From positions 1 to 64,000 of the forward strand of contig NZ_JACXAJ010000002.1 in assembly GCF_014773225.1 (NCBI RefSeq): DNA of 64,000 bases. The letters run 5' to 3'. The stretch is from Pontibacter aquaedesilientis. Lineage in GTDB: Bacteria > Bacteroidota > Bacteroidia > Cytophagales > Hymenobacteraceae. A program made the position numbers and the translations under genes. Below the pieces are notes generated by a model, which made no database searches, was not told the origin of the DNA, and worked only from the letters and a program-made list of their open reading frames with translations. Shown here piece after piece: positions 54,225 through 63,364 of this stretch; the first letter of the stretch is position 1, and every line of letters begins with the position of its first letter.

Positions 54225-54256
54225 AAAAAAAGGCGCTTTAACAAGCGCCTTTTTTT
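54225..54256. terminator. Bidirectional terminator between convergent genes
   Basis: A 14-bp stem (54225-54238 with 54243-54256) with A-rich and T-rich arms and a 4-nt loop serves the cyclase gene on plus and the lipoprotein gene on minus. The minus gene's stop is inside the right arm. A TATACCT copy (54209-54215) lies between the cyclase stop and the hairpin. Confidence 0.88.
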
Positions 54257-54935
54257 ATTGTCTTATCTGTGCTGAAATTACATTGTCCTCGCTCATCTTC
54301 TGGACCGTGATCTCCGCAAACTTGGCGGCAGCCCGACGCAGACTGCCCGGGCTGTATGACCTGGATTGCGCTGCCCAGACCAACTTGTCGGTTTGAGCGT
54401 CATACAGGTTTGTTTCCAGATAGTATACTTTGTCTTCGGTGTAATAGCCCGGGTCGTACAGCGTCGGGTACCAATAGGTATAGTACCCCCTGAAGCTGCC
54501 ATACCACATAAAACGGGTCATCGGACGATAGCCCACATTCCCGGGAACGTAGCGTGTCTCGGTTTTCTCATCTACCAGCGCCGCCGTCAGGATGGCGTCG
54601 TGGCCGTTCTCTTTTATCCTGTCCAATAGTAGGTTCACGTCAGGGCCTGTCTTTGCGCCCGCCGAAGGGGGGAACAGGTCGATGCTCTTGGACGCTTCGA
54701 TTCCACGAAGCCGGAGTTGCGCCTGCAAATCGTTTTCCACCTCCTGCCGGGCCAGCACATTGTCCGTCAGTGCCGCCACCACGATGCGCTGATATTGTTG
54801 GGGAAGGGCTTCTGGGCTTTTCCAAGATCCGGTAATCTGGGTAGAGGAGGCACATCCGTAAAGGAATAGGCTTAGAATGGGCATAGCTGCTGCTAGTGCG
54901 ATTCTTGTTATTGCTTTTGAAAGAGATAGTGTCAT
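54255..54935 (-). CDS. DUF4136-like lipoprotein
   Basis: Start 54935 (MTLSLSKAITRIAL) gives 226 residues with a lipoprotein signal ending LYGC (then ASSTQITGSW). The body resembles DUF4136/GNA1162-like lipoproteins: a nucleotide-like alpha/beta fold with IVVAALTDNVLARQEVEND, a Tyr/Trp-rich segment (WYGSFRGYYTYWYPTLYDP) and a C-terminal AAAKFAEITVQKM helix. The role is unknown; relatives sit in the outer membrane periplasmic face. It is monocistronic. Confidence 0.75.
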   Translation of the reverse strand: MTLSLSKAITRIALAAAMPILSLFLYGCASSTQITGSWKSPEALPQQYQRIVVAALTDNVLARQEVENDLQAQLRLRGIEASKSIDLFPPSAGAKTGPDVNLLLDRIKENGHDAILTAALVDEKTETRYVPGNVGYRPMTRFMWYGSFRGYYTYWYPTLYDPGYYTEDKVYYLETNLYDAQTDKLVWAAQSRSYSPGSLRRAAAKFAEITVQKMSEDNVISAQIRQ

Positions 54936-55106
54936 CGCTATAACATTTTGTATGTTACTTATAACGGTTTTGGGCACTTTAGGATTAGATGGAGAGGGTG
55001 TAAGTGATTCGGAGTGTGCTTATTAATGTTTAACCGCGTTCTTTTCTTTTTGCAATAATTTTATTTAAGTTAAGGGATTCATCTTCACTACACCTTTCCA
55101 CAACTC

Positions 55107-56408
55107 ATGAAAATCAATTCAAAGCTTTGGGTCACACTGGGGCTATCCTCCTTGCTGGGCGCTGTGCCGGCCCTGGCGCAGGACCAGCCGCATGTGTTTA
55201 GAGGCGCCCGGATAATCCCTGTCGCAGGTCAGCCCATCGAAAACGGCGTGCTGGTGGTACACCACGGAAAAATTACAGGTATAGGTGCCGCCAGTCAGGT
55301 CAAGGTGCCGACTGGCGCTAGGGAGTTCGATATGACGGGCAAAGTAGTCATGCCGGGGCTGGTGGATACCCACTCGCATCTGGGCGAAGGCTCGGGCGGA
55401 GATGCCTCAACGCCACTGCATCCGGATGTGCGCATCATCGACGGCATCAACCCGATCAGCGACTCCTTTAAACGGGCACTGGCCGGCGGTATCACAACCG
55501 TAAATGTTATGCCGGGCTCCGGACACCTGATGAGCGGCCAGACGGTATACCTGAAAATGCGTGAAGGAAAGACCATTGGGGATCTGACCTTTTGCGATGA
55601 TGTGCAGAACGGTATTTGCGGAGGGATGAAAATGGCCAACGGCACCAACCCAATGAAAGCAGCGCCATTCCCCGGCACACGCGCCAAGTCAGCGGCGATG
55701 GCCCGGCAGCTCTTCCTTGATGCGCAGGCTTACAGCAACAAGATAAAGGCGGCCAAAGGCAAAGCAAGCAAGATGCCGGAGCGCAAGCCCAACCTGGAGC
55801 CGTTGGTAGAAATACTGGAAGGCAAGCGCGTGGTGCATTTCCATACACACCGCTACGACGACATCCTGACAGCACTCCGACTAAAAGAGGAGTTCGGTTT
55901 CAAAATGGTGCTGCACCACGTCAGCGAAGCCTGGAAAGCAGCCGACGAAATAGCCAAAGCCGGTGTGCCAGCATCCATTCTGACCCTAGACTCGCCGGGG
56001 GGCAAAGCAGAGTCTGTAGAACTGAGCAATACCAACGGTGCCGCTTTAGAGAAGGCCGGCGCAATTGTCGGGTTTCACACCGATGATGGTATTACTGACT
56101 CCAGACTGTTTTTACGCAATGCAGCCTTTGCCGTACGCTCGGGCATGAGCCCAGAAAAGGCAATTGAAGGACTTACCCTGGTGGGTGCCCGCATGCTGGA
56201 GCTGCAGGACAGGGTAGGGTCGCTGGAAATAGGCAAGGACGCTGACTTCGTGGTGCTTTCGGGCGAGCCTTTCAGTGTGTATACCCGCGTGGAGCAGACC
56301 TGGGTAGAAGGCCAGAAACGTTTCGACCTGGCTAATCCGGACGATAAAAAGTTTGCGGTGGGAGGCTACAACACCTACAATACAGAAGTGCACTACCACG
56401 CACATTAG
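55107..56408 (+). CDS. Exported amidohydrolase, metal site intact
   Basis: This 433-residue protein has a signal peptide ending ALA before QDQP, then an amidohydrolase TIM barrel of the imidazolonepropionase-like branch. Metal ligands are visible: DTHSHLG (HxH), VHFHTHRYDD, LHHVSEAW and GFHTDDGI (final Asp). It ends with a His-rich tail (TEVHYHAH). Such enzymes hydrolyse amide or imide bonds; the substrate of the periplasmic Bacteroidota members is unknown. It is followed 84 bases later by a degenerate paralogue. Confidence 0.87.
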   Translation: MKINSKLWVTLGLSSLLGAVPALAQDQPHVFRGARIIPVAGQPIENGVLVVHHGKITGIGAASQVKVPTGAREFDMTGKVVMPGLVDTHSHLGEGSGGDASTPLHPDVRIIDGINPISDSFKRALAGGITTVNVMPGSGHLMSGQTVYLKMREGKTIGDLTFCDDVQNGICGGMKMANGTNPMKAAPFPGTRAKSAAMARQLFLDAQAYSNKIKAAKGKASKMPERKPNLEPLVEILEGKRVVHFHTHRYDDILTALRLKEEFGFKMVLHHVSEAWKAADEIAKAGVPASILTLDSPGGKAESVELSNTNGAALEKAGAIVGFHTDDGITDSRLFLRNAAFAVRSGMSPEKAIEGLTLVGARMLELQDRVGSLEIGKDADFVVLSGEPFSVYTRVEQTWVEGQKRFDLANPDDKKFAVGGYNTYNTEVHYHAH

Positions 56409-56492
56409 AAAGTTAAGAGTGTAGAGTTACGAGTAGAGGAGTATAGCGCTATACCTTCTGCTTATACCTTTCAAATGTTTTTGAGCAACAAC

Positions 56493-57713
56493 ATGAAAAG
56501 AAATATAAAACTGGCTGGGCTTATACTGGCCGGAGCCATATTGGGGATACAGCAGGCCGAAGCCCAGATTGCCGTGCGTGGCGAAACCGTTTATACCATG
56601 GCCGGTACGCCCATCAAAAACGGCGTAGTGCTGATCAATGATGGCAAGATAGAGGCCGTCGGGGCAGCCAATGCGGTGCAGGTGCCACAGCACTACAAGA
56701 GCTATACAGCCAAAGTGGTCACCCCAGGCTTTGTGGATGCCCGCACCTCGGTGGGACTGGCAGGTATACAAAATGCCCCGGTTGACCAGCAGCAACTCGA
56801 AAAGACAATACCTGTTCAACCTGAGCTCCGTGCTATTGATGCCTACAATCCGCAGGAGGAACTGGTGAAATGGGTGCGCGACCATGGCGTGACCACCATC
56901 AACACGGGCCATGCGCCGGGCGCACTCGTGAGCGGTCAGACCATGACAATCAAAACTCTGCCAAGTATGGGCAACGGCACTTTGCTGGACACCACTACCA
57001 TGGTGGCTTTTACCATTGGCGCTTCGGTGGGCGATAACTACAACTCTCCCAAAACATCAGCCAAGGGCGTGGCCATGCTGCGTTCCGAGCTGCAGGCAGC
57101 ACAGGTATACGCCGGAAAGGCAGCCAACAAAGATGTGAGTAAGCGCCCTGATCGCAACCTGAAGCTAGAGTACCTGGCGGGCGTATTGAACGGCAGGTAT
57201 AAAGCGGTGGTGACGGCCAACAAAGCCAACGACATCCTGACGGCGCTGCGGCTGGCAAAGGAGTTTAACCTCAACATTATCCTGGACGGTGCTTCAGAAG
57301 CGCATATGGTGGTAGAGGAGATCAAGGCGGCAGGCGTGCCTGTTATTCTGCACCCAACCATGGCCCGTGCGCATGGCGAGAACAAGAATATCTCTTTTGA
57401 AACAGCTGCTATTCTAACGAAGGAAGGTATACCGGTGGCCATACAGAGCGGGTTTGAGCCTTATGTACCCAGAGCCAGAGTGATTCTTTTTGAGGCGGGC
57501 GTAGCAGTTGCCAACGGACTGAGTACAGAGCAGGGCCTGGCGACCATCACGACCAATGCTGCCCGCATCATAGGGCAGGAGAAGCGCATTGGCTCTCTTG
57601 AAAAAGGCAAAGACGCCGATGTGGTACTGTTCGACGGAGACCCTTTTGAGTATACCTCTCATGTCTGCACAGTAATCATTAATGGGAAGGTGGTAAGCGA
57701 AGAGTGCCGTTAA
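56493..57713 (+). CDS. Exported amidohydrolase paralogue lacking the metal ligands
   Basis: Start 56493 (MKRNIKLAG) gives 406 residues with a signal peptide ending AEA before QIAV. The fold matches the preceding amidohydrolase (NGVVLINDGKIEAVG, TALRLAKEF, RIGSLEKGKDADVVLFDGDP), but every metal ligand is changed: HSH becomes RTS, the HTH segment becomes TANKAND, HH becomes DGAS, and the HTDD segment becomes QSGFE. I read it as a pseudoenzyme, perhaps a structural partner of the active copy. Two TATACCT copies lie in the gap before it. Confidence 0.85.
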   Translation: MKRNIKLAGLILAGAILGIQQAEAQIAVRGETVYTMAGTPIKNGVVLINDGKIEAVGAANAVQVPQHYKSYTAKVVTPGFVDARTSVGLAGIQNAPVDQQQLEKTIPVQPELRAIDAYNPQEELVKWVRDHGVTTINTGHAPGALVSGQTMTIKTLPSMGNGTLLDTTTMVAFTIGASVGDNYNSPKTSAKGVAMLRSELQAAQVYAGKAANKDVSKRPDRNLKLEYLAGVLNGRYKAVVTANKANDILTALRLAKEFNLNIILDGASEAHMVVEEIKAAGVPVILHPTMARAHGENKNISFETAAILTKEGIPVAIQSGFEPYVPRARVILFEAGVAVANGLSTEQGLATITTNAARIIGQEKRIGSLEKGKDADVVLFDGDPFEYTSHVCTVIINGKVVSEECR

Positions 57714-57940
57714 GGCTATGCCTGCGCTCCTGCAGGGTGTGATGTTTTTGGTGATCTGTACAAAGAGAAATTTATGAGCAATTGGGGTAACCTTTGGGGC
57801 TAGACTCCGGTATGTGCTTGCGATAATTTGTTTCGTTTAAAGCAAGCCACCCCAGTTAAATTCGCGGTAGGCAGATATGAAGCAGCTATTATATTCAATT
57901 CCCGATTCTAATACTTCCCTTTATTTTAAATCAATAAAAA

Positions 57941-58999
57941 ATGTCGTACGAGAACATCGTTTCCCTACTCGGATCTGAAGCAGAAGGTCTGCTGCAGTAT
58001 GAAAGCAAAGCAATCTCCAAAGACCTGATCCATGCCCCCGGTCCTGACTTCGTCGACCGGATATTTGCCCAGTCGAACCGTAGCCCGCAGGTATTGCGCA
58101 GCCTGCAGCAGCTGTTCAACCATGGTCGCCTGGCCGGTACAGGCTACCTGTCCATTTTGCCGGTAGACCAAGGTATAGAACACACCGCAGGTGCCTCCTT
58201 TGCCCCGAACCCGATTTACTTCGACCCGGAGAACATCATTAAACTGGCCATGGAAGGCGGATGCAATGCGGTGGCGACCACTTTCGGTAACCTGGCCATG
58301 ATGTCGAGAAAGTATGCGCACCGCATTCCGTTTGTGGTGAAGATCAACCACAACGAACTGATGACCTACCCGAACAAATATGACCAGATCATGTTCGGCT
58401 CCGTGGAAGAAGCCTGGAACCTGGGTGCCACCGCTGTAGGTGCTACGATCTACTTCGGTTCGGAGGAATCTTCGCGCCAGATCATGGAGGTGGCCGAGGC
58501 TTTTGAGAGAGCGCACCAGCTAGGTATGGCCACTATCCTGTGGTGCTATACCCGCAACAATGCCTTCAAAAAAGACGGCGTGGACTACCATGTAGCCGCT
58601 GATCTCACGGCGCAGGCCAACCACCTGGGCGTAACGATACAGGCCGATATCATCAAGCAGAAGCTTCCTGAGAACAACGGCGGTTTCAAGGCGATCGGTT
58701 TCGGCAAGACGCATGAAAAGATGTACACCGAACTCTCATCCGATAACCCGATTGATCTGGCCCGCTACCAGGTGGCTAACTGTTACATGGGCCGTGCCGG
58801 CCTGATCAACTCTGGCGGTGAGTCTAAAGGCGAGTCAGATCTGGCGGATGCCGTGCGCACAGCCGTTATCAACAAGCGGGCGGGCGGTATGGGCCTGATC
58901 TCCGGCCGTAAGGCATTCCAGAAAGACATGAAAGTTGGCGTGGAGTTGCTCAACGCGATCCAGGACGTATACCTGGCAAATGATATTACACTTGCATAA
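57941..58999 (+). CDS. fbaB: Fructose-bisphosphate aldolase class I (DhnA/FbaB type)
   Basis: This 352-residue aldolase of the archaeal-type class I family has the substrate-binding block [12 protein letters not shown] (residues about 73-84), the Schiff-base Lys239 in [11 protein letters not shown], and the phosphate-binding loop [12 protein letters not shown]. It cleaves fructose 1,6-bisphosphate to two triose phosphates, without metal. It is monocistronic; a long hairpin follows at 59034-59083. The TATAG in DQGIE codons is one of the AGGTATA word copies (58171-58177), inside the conserved active-site block. Confidence 0.93.
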   Translation: MSYENIVSLLGSEAEGLLQYESKAISKDLIHAPGPDFVDRIFAQSNRSPQVLRSLQQLFNHGRLAGTGYLSILPVDQGIEHTAGASFAPNPIYFDPENIIKLAMEGGCNAVATTFGNLAMMSRKYAHRIPFVVKINHNELMTYPNKYDQIMFGSVEEAWNLGATAVGATIYFGSEESSRQIMEVAEAFERAHQLGMATILWCYTRNNAFKKDGVDYHVAADLTAQANHLGVTIQADIIKQKLPENNGGFKAIGFGKTHEKMYTELSSDNPIDLARYQVANCYMGRAGLINSGGESKGESDLADAVRTAVINKRAGGMGLISGRKAFQKDMKVGVELLNAIQDVYLANDITLA

Positions 59000-59033
59000 G
59001 CTGTAGCAGAACTGCCGATAATTAACTAATTTT

Positions 59034-59083
59034 ATGGCCTGCTTTAGAAAACGCCTTTAACTGGGCGTGCTAAAGCGGGCCAT
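59034..59083 (+). terminator. Hairpin terminator after the aldolase gene
   Basis: A 14-bp outer stem (59034-59047 with 59070-59083, one G-U pair) encloses a 5-bp inner stem (59051-59055 with 59064-59068). The following T-rich stretch is interrupted, so termination is likely but not certain. Confidence 0.55.
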
Positions 59084-59095
59084 ATTGCTTTATAT

Positions 59096-59128
59096 TTTGC
59101 TGGATATAAGTTATTTGCAGTAATTTTG
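59096..59128 (+). promoter_or_regulatory. Promoter of accD
   Basis: TTTG (59096-59099), 21 bases, then TAATTTTG (59121-59128): both elements of the Bacteroidota consensus with normal spacing, about 52 bases before the accD start. Confidence 0.6.
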
Positions 59129-59179
59129 CAGCGGTAAGCAGAACAACCATTTAAAGTGCAGCATGCACGACCGAAAATT

Positions 59180-60082
59180 ATGATGCCTTGGTTTAAACGA
59201 GTAGAGAAAGGAATTATCACGCCAACGGAAGAGAAAAAGGAAACTCCGGACGGCCTGTGGTATAAGTGCCCCGAATGTAAGACGGTTACAAGCATGGCGG
59301 AGCACCGTAAAAGCCTGAACACGTGCGTAAAGTGTAACCATCATGACCGCATAGGTTCCAAAGAGTATTTTGCTATCCTATTTGATGATAACAAGTTCAC
59401 GGAACTGGATGAGAACATGACTTCTGGTGACCCCTTAAACTTCGTGGACTCCAAACCATACCCGGAGCGCACAGCGGCAACGCAGCGTAAGACCGGCCTG
59501 AAAGACGCCGTGCGCACAGCCTATGGCAAGTCTGGAGGCCTGGACATTACCATCGCCTGTATGGATTTTGCCTACATTGGCGGTTCTATGGGTTCTGTGG
59601 TAGGTGAGAAGATCGCCCGCGCCATAGACCATGCCCGCAAGACCCGTACGCCTTTCCTGATGATTTCTAAGTCTGGTGGTGCCCGTATGATGGAGGCAGG
59701 TTTCTCATTGATGCAGATGGCCAAGACCTCTGCCAAACTGGCATTGCTTTCCGAAGAAAAGTTACCTTACATTTCGTTGTTGACAGACCCAACAACCGGA
59801 GGAGTAACGGCATCTTATGCCATGCTGGGTGACTTCAATATAGCTGAGCCTGGTGCGCTGATTGGTTTTGCAGGCCCGCGTGTGATCAAAGAAACAATTG
59901 GCAAGGACCTGCCCAAGGGCTTCCAGAGTGCGGAGTTCGTGCTGGAGCATGGCTTCCTTGACTTTATAGTGGACCGCAAGGAACTGAAGCAGCGACTGAA
60001 CGACCTGCTGGGCATGCTGGTTGAAACAGGAGACCAAGGCGGCATCGAGGCGAAGCCTGAAAGGGCCGCAAAGACTTTGTAA
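59180..60082 (+). CDS. accD: Acetyl-CoA carboxylase carboxyltransferase subunit beta
   Basis: Start 59180 ([12 protein letters not shown]) matches AccD; the GTG start 8 codons earlier adds unconserved residues. The 300-residue protein has the N-terminal zinc ribbon (Cys30, Cys33, Cys49, Cys52: YKCPEC and CVKC) and the carboxyltransferase crotonase-like fold ([24 protein letters not shown]). With AccA it transfers the carboxyl group from biotin to acetyl-CoA, the first step of fatty-acid synthesis. accA is not in the window. Confidence 0.96.
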   Translation: MMPWFKRVEKGIITPTEEKKETPDGLWYKCPECKTVTSMAEHRKSLNTCVKCNHHDRIGSKEYFAILFDDNKFTELDENMTSGDPLNFVDSKPYPERTAATQRKTGLKDAVRTAYGKSGGLDITIACMDFAYIGGSMGSVVGEKIARAIDHARKTRTPFLMISKSGGARMMEAGFSLMQMAKTSAKLALLSEEKLPYISLLTDPTTGGVTASYAMLGDFNIAEPGALIGFAGPRVIKETIGKDLPKGFQSAEFVLEHGFLDFIVDRKELKQRLNDLLGMLVETGDQGGIEAKPERAAKTL

Positions 60083-60108
60083 GAATTGCACCCGAAAATA
60101 GAACCAAC

Positions 60109-60142
60109 AAAAGCCTGTTATCGCACGATGACAGGCTTTTTT
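60109..60142 (+). terminator. Terminator after accD
   Basis: A 14-bp stem with one G-U pair (60109-60122 with 60127-60140) and a 4-nt loop ends in TTTTTT, 27 bases after the stop. Confidence 0.85.
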
Positions 60143-60357
60143 GATCACATTAATCCAAAACCGGATAATTTGCAAGGCTGACTGTAGGAGGATATTATAA
60201 ACTTTTTACGGCAAGAGAAGTAATAGTTGTCGTAAAGCACAATATAGTGCCTATGTTTGGCATTAGTATTGCAAAGACGATAAAAGCGGAATTTTAGTCC
60301 GATCTTTTCACTACTATTATCAAAAAAACAATTAAAAATTAAACACAATCCGACACT

Positions 60358-61119
60358 ATGAAATTAGTAAAACTATCGTTGACATCCATGCTGGCCGTAA
60401 CCATGTTGTTCTCTTCATGCCAGGGCACACGCCAAACTACTTCCGGCACAGGTGATACATCTACTACGACAGGCAATAAAACCGAAACAAGCACGACCGG
60501 CACTGACAAGCCAGGTATGAACAAAACCACTAAAGGCGGTATCATTGGAGCCGGTTCAGGTGCTGTGATCGGTGGCGTGATCGGTAACAGAATGGGTAAC
60601 ACGGCTGCTGGCGCTATTATTGGTGCTGCCGTTGGTGGTGCTACCGGTGCTGTAATTGGCCGCCGCATGGACAAGCAGGCCGAAGAGCTGGAGAAAAGCA
60701 TGGAAAATGCCAAAGTGGAGCGCGTAGGCGAAGCCATCCGTGTTAACTTTGACTCTGGTATCCTGTTCGCCGTGAACTCTGCTGAGTTGAGTGCTTCTGC
60801 CAAGAAGGATATCGATAAACTGGCAGAGACGCTGAAGAAGTATGAAGGCACTAACATCATTATTGAGGGCCATACTGACAACACAGGTAGCCGTGAACTG
60901 AACCAGGGACTGTCTGAGCGTCGTGCGCAGGCGGTTGCAAACTATGCCCGTACCCGTGGCGTTGACGCGTCGCGTATGCAGGCCAAAGGCTACGCTTTTG
61001 ACCAACCAATAGCCGATAACACAACCGCAGAAGGCCGTCAGCAGAACCGCCGTGTAGAGGTGATCATTGTCGCCAGTGAAGAGTTGAAGAAAGCTGCTGA
61101 GAGCGGTGAGCTGAAATAA
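60358..61119 (+). CDS. OmpA-family lipoprotein with glycine zipper (copy 1)
   Basis: This 253-residue lipoprotein (signal ending FSSC, Cys21) has a Thr/Ser-rich linker (residues 24-52), a glycine-zipper segment (GGIIGAGSGAVIGGVIG, about 59-103) that can insert in or pack against membranes, and a C-terminal OmpA/MotB peptidoglycan-binding domain (GHTDNTGSRELNQGLSERRA). It should tie the outer membrane to the cell wall. A close paralogue lies 328 bases downstream. The 275-base upstream gap holds no clear promoter. Confidence 0.93.
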   Translation: MKLVKLSLTSMLAVTMLFSSCQGTRQTTSGTGDTSTTTGNKTETSTTGTDKPGMNKTTKGGIIGAGSGAVIGGVIGNRMGNTAAGAIIGAAVGGATGAVIGRRMDKQAEELEKSMENAKVERVGEAIRVNFDSGILFAVNSAELSASAKKDIDKLAETLKKYEGTNIIIEGHTDNTGSRELNQGLSERRAQAVANYARTRGVDASRMQAKGYAFDQPIADNTTAEGRQQNRRVEVIIVASEELKKAAESGELK

Positions 61120-61147
61120 GTAAGCTGAAGTAAATCTTTTGAGAGAG

Positions 61148-61186
61148 GCGTCTGTCGGGTATACCTGGCAGACGCTTTTCTTTTAA
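61148..61186 (+). terminator. Terminator after OmpA lipoprotein copy 1, with TATACCT in the loop
   Basis: A 7-bp stem (61148-61154 with 61169-61175) is followed by TTTTCTTTT. Its 14-nt loop contains GGTATACC, a self-complementary form of the window's repeated word. Confidence 0.75.
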
Positions 61187-61447
61187 ACTTGTTATATCCC
61201 GATATTCCTCTTTAAAGTGCAACGGGCACTATCAACGTGTGTCTTGGTAAACTTGATATTCTTAAGGCCGTTAACGTATACTATATAGAAAATATAAGTA
61301 GCTGATCATCAGTTGTAACTATTCTGGCTGTAATGCCCCTCACATTCAATGCACACCAAACTCTATATATAGATACAACATTTTACCGCCATTTGAGTAT
61401 TAAGCTCTTGATCTGAGAACATTAAACAGACCATAAAATTTAAGACT
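61187..61447. promoter_or_regulatory. AT-rich upstream region of OmpA copy 2
   Basis: About 260 non-coding bases. A 21-base stretch at 61293-61313 with an 11-base palindrome (CTGATCATCAG) matches 15020-15040 at 19 of 21 bases, upstream of another lipoprotein gene. No confident promoter is called. Confidence 0.35.
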
Positions 61448-62113
61448 ATGAAGAATATCAGAATTTATCTTGCAGTGCTTGCCATATTTGGCTTTTTGTT
61501 TACCTCATGTAATGCCAGCCGTACTGCCAAAGGCGGTGCGATCGGTGCCGGCTCAGGTGCCGTAGTGGGTGGCGTAATCGGTAAAGTAGCCGGAAACACA
61601 GCAGCCGGTGCCATTATAGGCGCTGCCGTTGGCGGTACAGCCGGTGCCCTGATCGGTCGCCGCATGGACAAGCAAGCCGAAGAGCTACGCCGTGACCTTG
61701 AAAATGCGAAAGTAGAGCGTGTTGGCGAAGGCATCAAAATCACTTTCGACTCCGGTATCCTGTTCGATGTGAACTCTTCTGATCTGCGTTCTAATGCACA
61801 GGCCGACATTGCGCGTCTGGCAACGACACTTAAAAAGTATGAAGACACCAATGTGATTGTGGAAGGCCACACCGATAACACCGGTAGCCGAGAGCTGAAC
61901 CAGCGTTTGTCTGAGCGCCGTGCACAATCAGTGGCCAACTATGCTGCCGCGCAGGGTGTTGCCCGTAACCGTATCACGACACAGGGCTGGGCTTTTGACC
62001 ACCCGGTAGCAGACAACTCAACGGCAGCTGGCCGTCAGGCTAACCGCCGTGTGGAAATTGCCATCTTCGCGAACGAGAAGATGAAGAAAGCCGCAGAAAG
62101 AGGTGAATTGTAA
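61448..62113 (+). CDS. OmpA-family lipoprotein with glycine zipper (copy 2)
   Basis: This 221-residue paralogue of the preceding OmpA lipoprotein has a lipoprotein signal ending FTSC (Cys21). The Ser/Thr linker of copy 1 is missing, so the glycine zipper (GGAIGAGSGAVVGGVIG) follows the Cys almost at once. The OmpA-like domain (GHTDNTGSRELNQRLSERRA) and the KKAAERGEL tail are strongly conserved with copy 1. Both probably anchor outer membrane to peptidoglycan; the shorter linker would hold the wall closer. It has its own terminator. Confidence 0.93.
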   Translation: MKNIRIYLAVLAIFGFLFTSCNASRTAKGGAIGAGSGAVVGGVIGKVAGNTAAGAIIGAAVGGTAGALIGRRMDKQAEELRRDLENAKVERVGEGIKITFDSGILFDVNSSDLRSNAQADIARLATTLKKYEDTNVIVEGHTDNTGSRELNQRLSERRAQSVANYAAAQGVARNRITTQGWAFDHPVADNSTAAGRQANRRVEIAIFANEKMKKAAERGEL

Positions 62114-62133
62114 ATCGAAATAAATAACCATCA

Positions 62134-62172
62134 AGCCAGTTATACCGAACAGGTATAGCTGGCTGATTTTTT
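62134..62172 (+). terminator. Terminator after OmpA copy 2, built from the AGGTATA word
   Basis: A 13-bp stem with one G-U pair (62134-62146 with 62152-62164), whose inner halves are TTATACC and GGTATAG, is followed by a TTTTTT stretch at 62167-62172. It lies 21 bases after the stop. Confidence 0.82.
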
Positions 62173-62181
62173 ATAAGAGCC

Positions 62182-62580
62182 ATGAAAAGAATCATATACC
62201 TGGGCGCCTTCAGCATGCTGATAGCCTTGGGAACTACCGCTTGCGAGCGAATGGACCGAAACACCGAAGCCGACCTGGAGGCCAATGCACCTGTAGAGCG
62301 GGAGGTGGAGAAAGAGGAGCCGGTATCAGTGCAGGATGCCCTGCGTGCTGATGCCAAATTAGCCCGCTCTATGGGGCTGGAGAAATTTGCAAACTATATG
62401 AAAGGCCGTCAGGCTTACTACCAGCAGTTTGAAGAGGTGAAGTACGAAGATGACTTCGTGAAGATCAAGATGGAAGATGACGAACTCAAAATCGAGACAG
62501 CTCAAGGCAAAGCCAAGTTTGAGGAGGACGAGTACAAAATTAAGACCGACACTTACAAGAAGAAAAGAGAATTGAACTAA
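62182..62580 (+). CDS. Small acidic lipoprotein, unknown function
   Basis: This 132-residue protein has a lipoprotein signal ending TTAC (Cys21, then ERMDRN). The mature part is rich in Glu, Asp and Lys with a repeated amphipathic pattern at the end (VKIKMEDDELKIETAQGKAKF). I recognise no family. Its stop overlaps that of the convergent YjdF-like gene by two bases, with no terminator between. Confidence 0.7.
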   Translation: MKRIIYLGAFSMLIALGTTACERMDRNTEADLEANAPVEREVEKEEPVSVQDALRADAKLARSMGLEKFANYMKGRQAYYQQFEEVKYEDDFVKIKMEDDELKIETAQGKAKFEEDEYKIKTDTYKKKRELN

Positions 62581-63239
62581 TGATTAGCCGGGCCTTGGCG
62601 CTTTTGCTTACGAACCAGGAGCGCCAGGCCCATGGCTATTATTCCACCCACAAGCGCCAGCGCCATATCCTTTTGCGCATCCCAGATATCACCCTGCATA
62701 CCTAGGTAGGCCATTCCCTGCGCATCGCCCTCATAAACCAAATCGGCCACAATCCATTCCACCACTTCATAGACCGCACTCAGCGACAATATAAGCGATA
62801 AAGAGAGCAGACAACTCAGAAACACACTCGCTTTGAAGCCACGGACCGCAATTTCGTAGAGTGGGTACGTGAGCAGCAGCCCGAAACCGAAATGCACCAG
62901 CCGGTCATAATGGTTGCGGCTGGCGTTAAACTGCTCTTTCATCCATTCTCCGAAAGGATTATCGGCATACTGGTAATAACTGCCATACACATGCAGCAGC
63001 AAGAAAAGAAAGATCAAGGTATAGCTCGTGTCAGAGAAGCGGAAGATGTTGTAGAAAGCCACCAGTATGACGACCATCGAGAGCGTGAGTGAGTTTTCGA
63101 GGAGCCAGTTGAGTTTGTCGGGTGTCGTAATGCCGGTGTAGGCCCAAAACACCATAAACAGGACTGCATACGCCATATGCAATGGCTTTTGCAGAAAAGG
63201 GGCTTCCTTCTGGCGATTTGCTGACATCGTGAGCGTCAT
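62577..63239 (-). CDS. YjdF-like (DUF2238) membrane protein
   Basis: This 220-residue protein has six predicted membrane helices and the DUF2238 pattern (NHYDRLVHFGFGLLLTYP, EVVEWIVADLVYEG, MQGDIWDAQKDMALALVGG). An alternative start five codons later (MSANRQ) is possible. The function of the family is unknown. The 3' end overlaps the stop codon of the convergent lipoprotein gene. Confidence 0.87.
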   Translation of the reverse strand: MTLTMSANRQKEAPFLQKPLHMAYAVLFMVFWAYTGITTPDKLNWLLENSLTLSMVVILVAFYNIFRFSDTSYTLIFLFLLLHVYGSYYQYADNPFGEWMKEQFNASRNHYDRLVHFGFGLLLTYPLYEIAVRGFKASVFLSCLLSLSLILSLSAVYEVVEWIVADLVYEGDAQGMAYLGMQGDIWDAQKDMALALVGGIIAMGLALLVRKQKRQGPANH

Positions 63240-63364
63240 GTGCTTTTAGTTTTAGTGCATTGTTGCAGCATTAACCTAAAAGTAATACACATGTTTAGTG
63301 AAAATTGATACAAGGCATAAGCACTTAAGGATGGCTATACCTGTTTGGGCCTCACCGGAATGGC

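Noticed and set aside
60339..60884. Antisense frames opposite the two OmpA lipoproteins (also 61465-61938)
   Set aside because: Hydrophobic Pro/Ala-rich translations come from the glycine-zipper codons read backwards.
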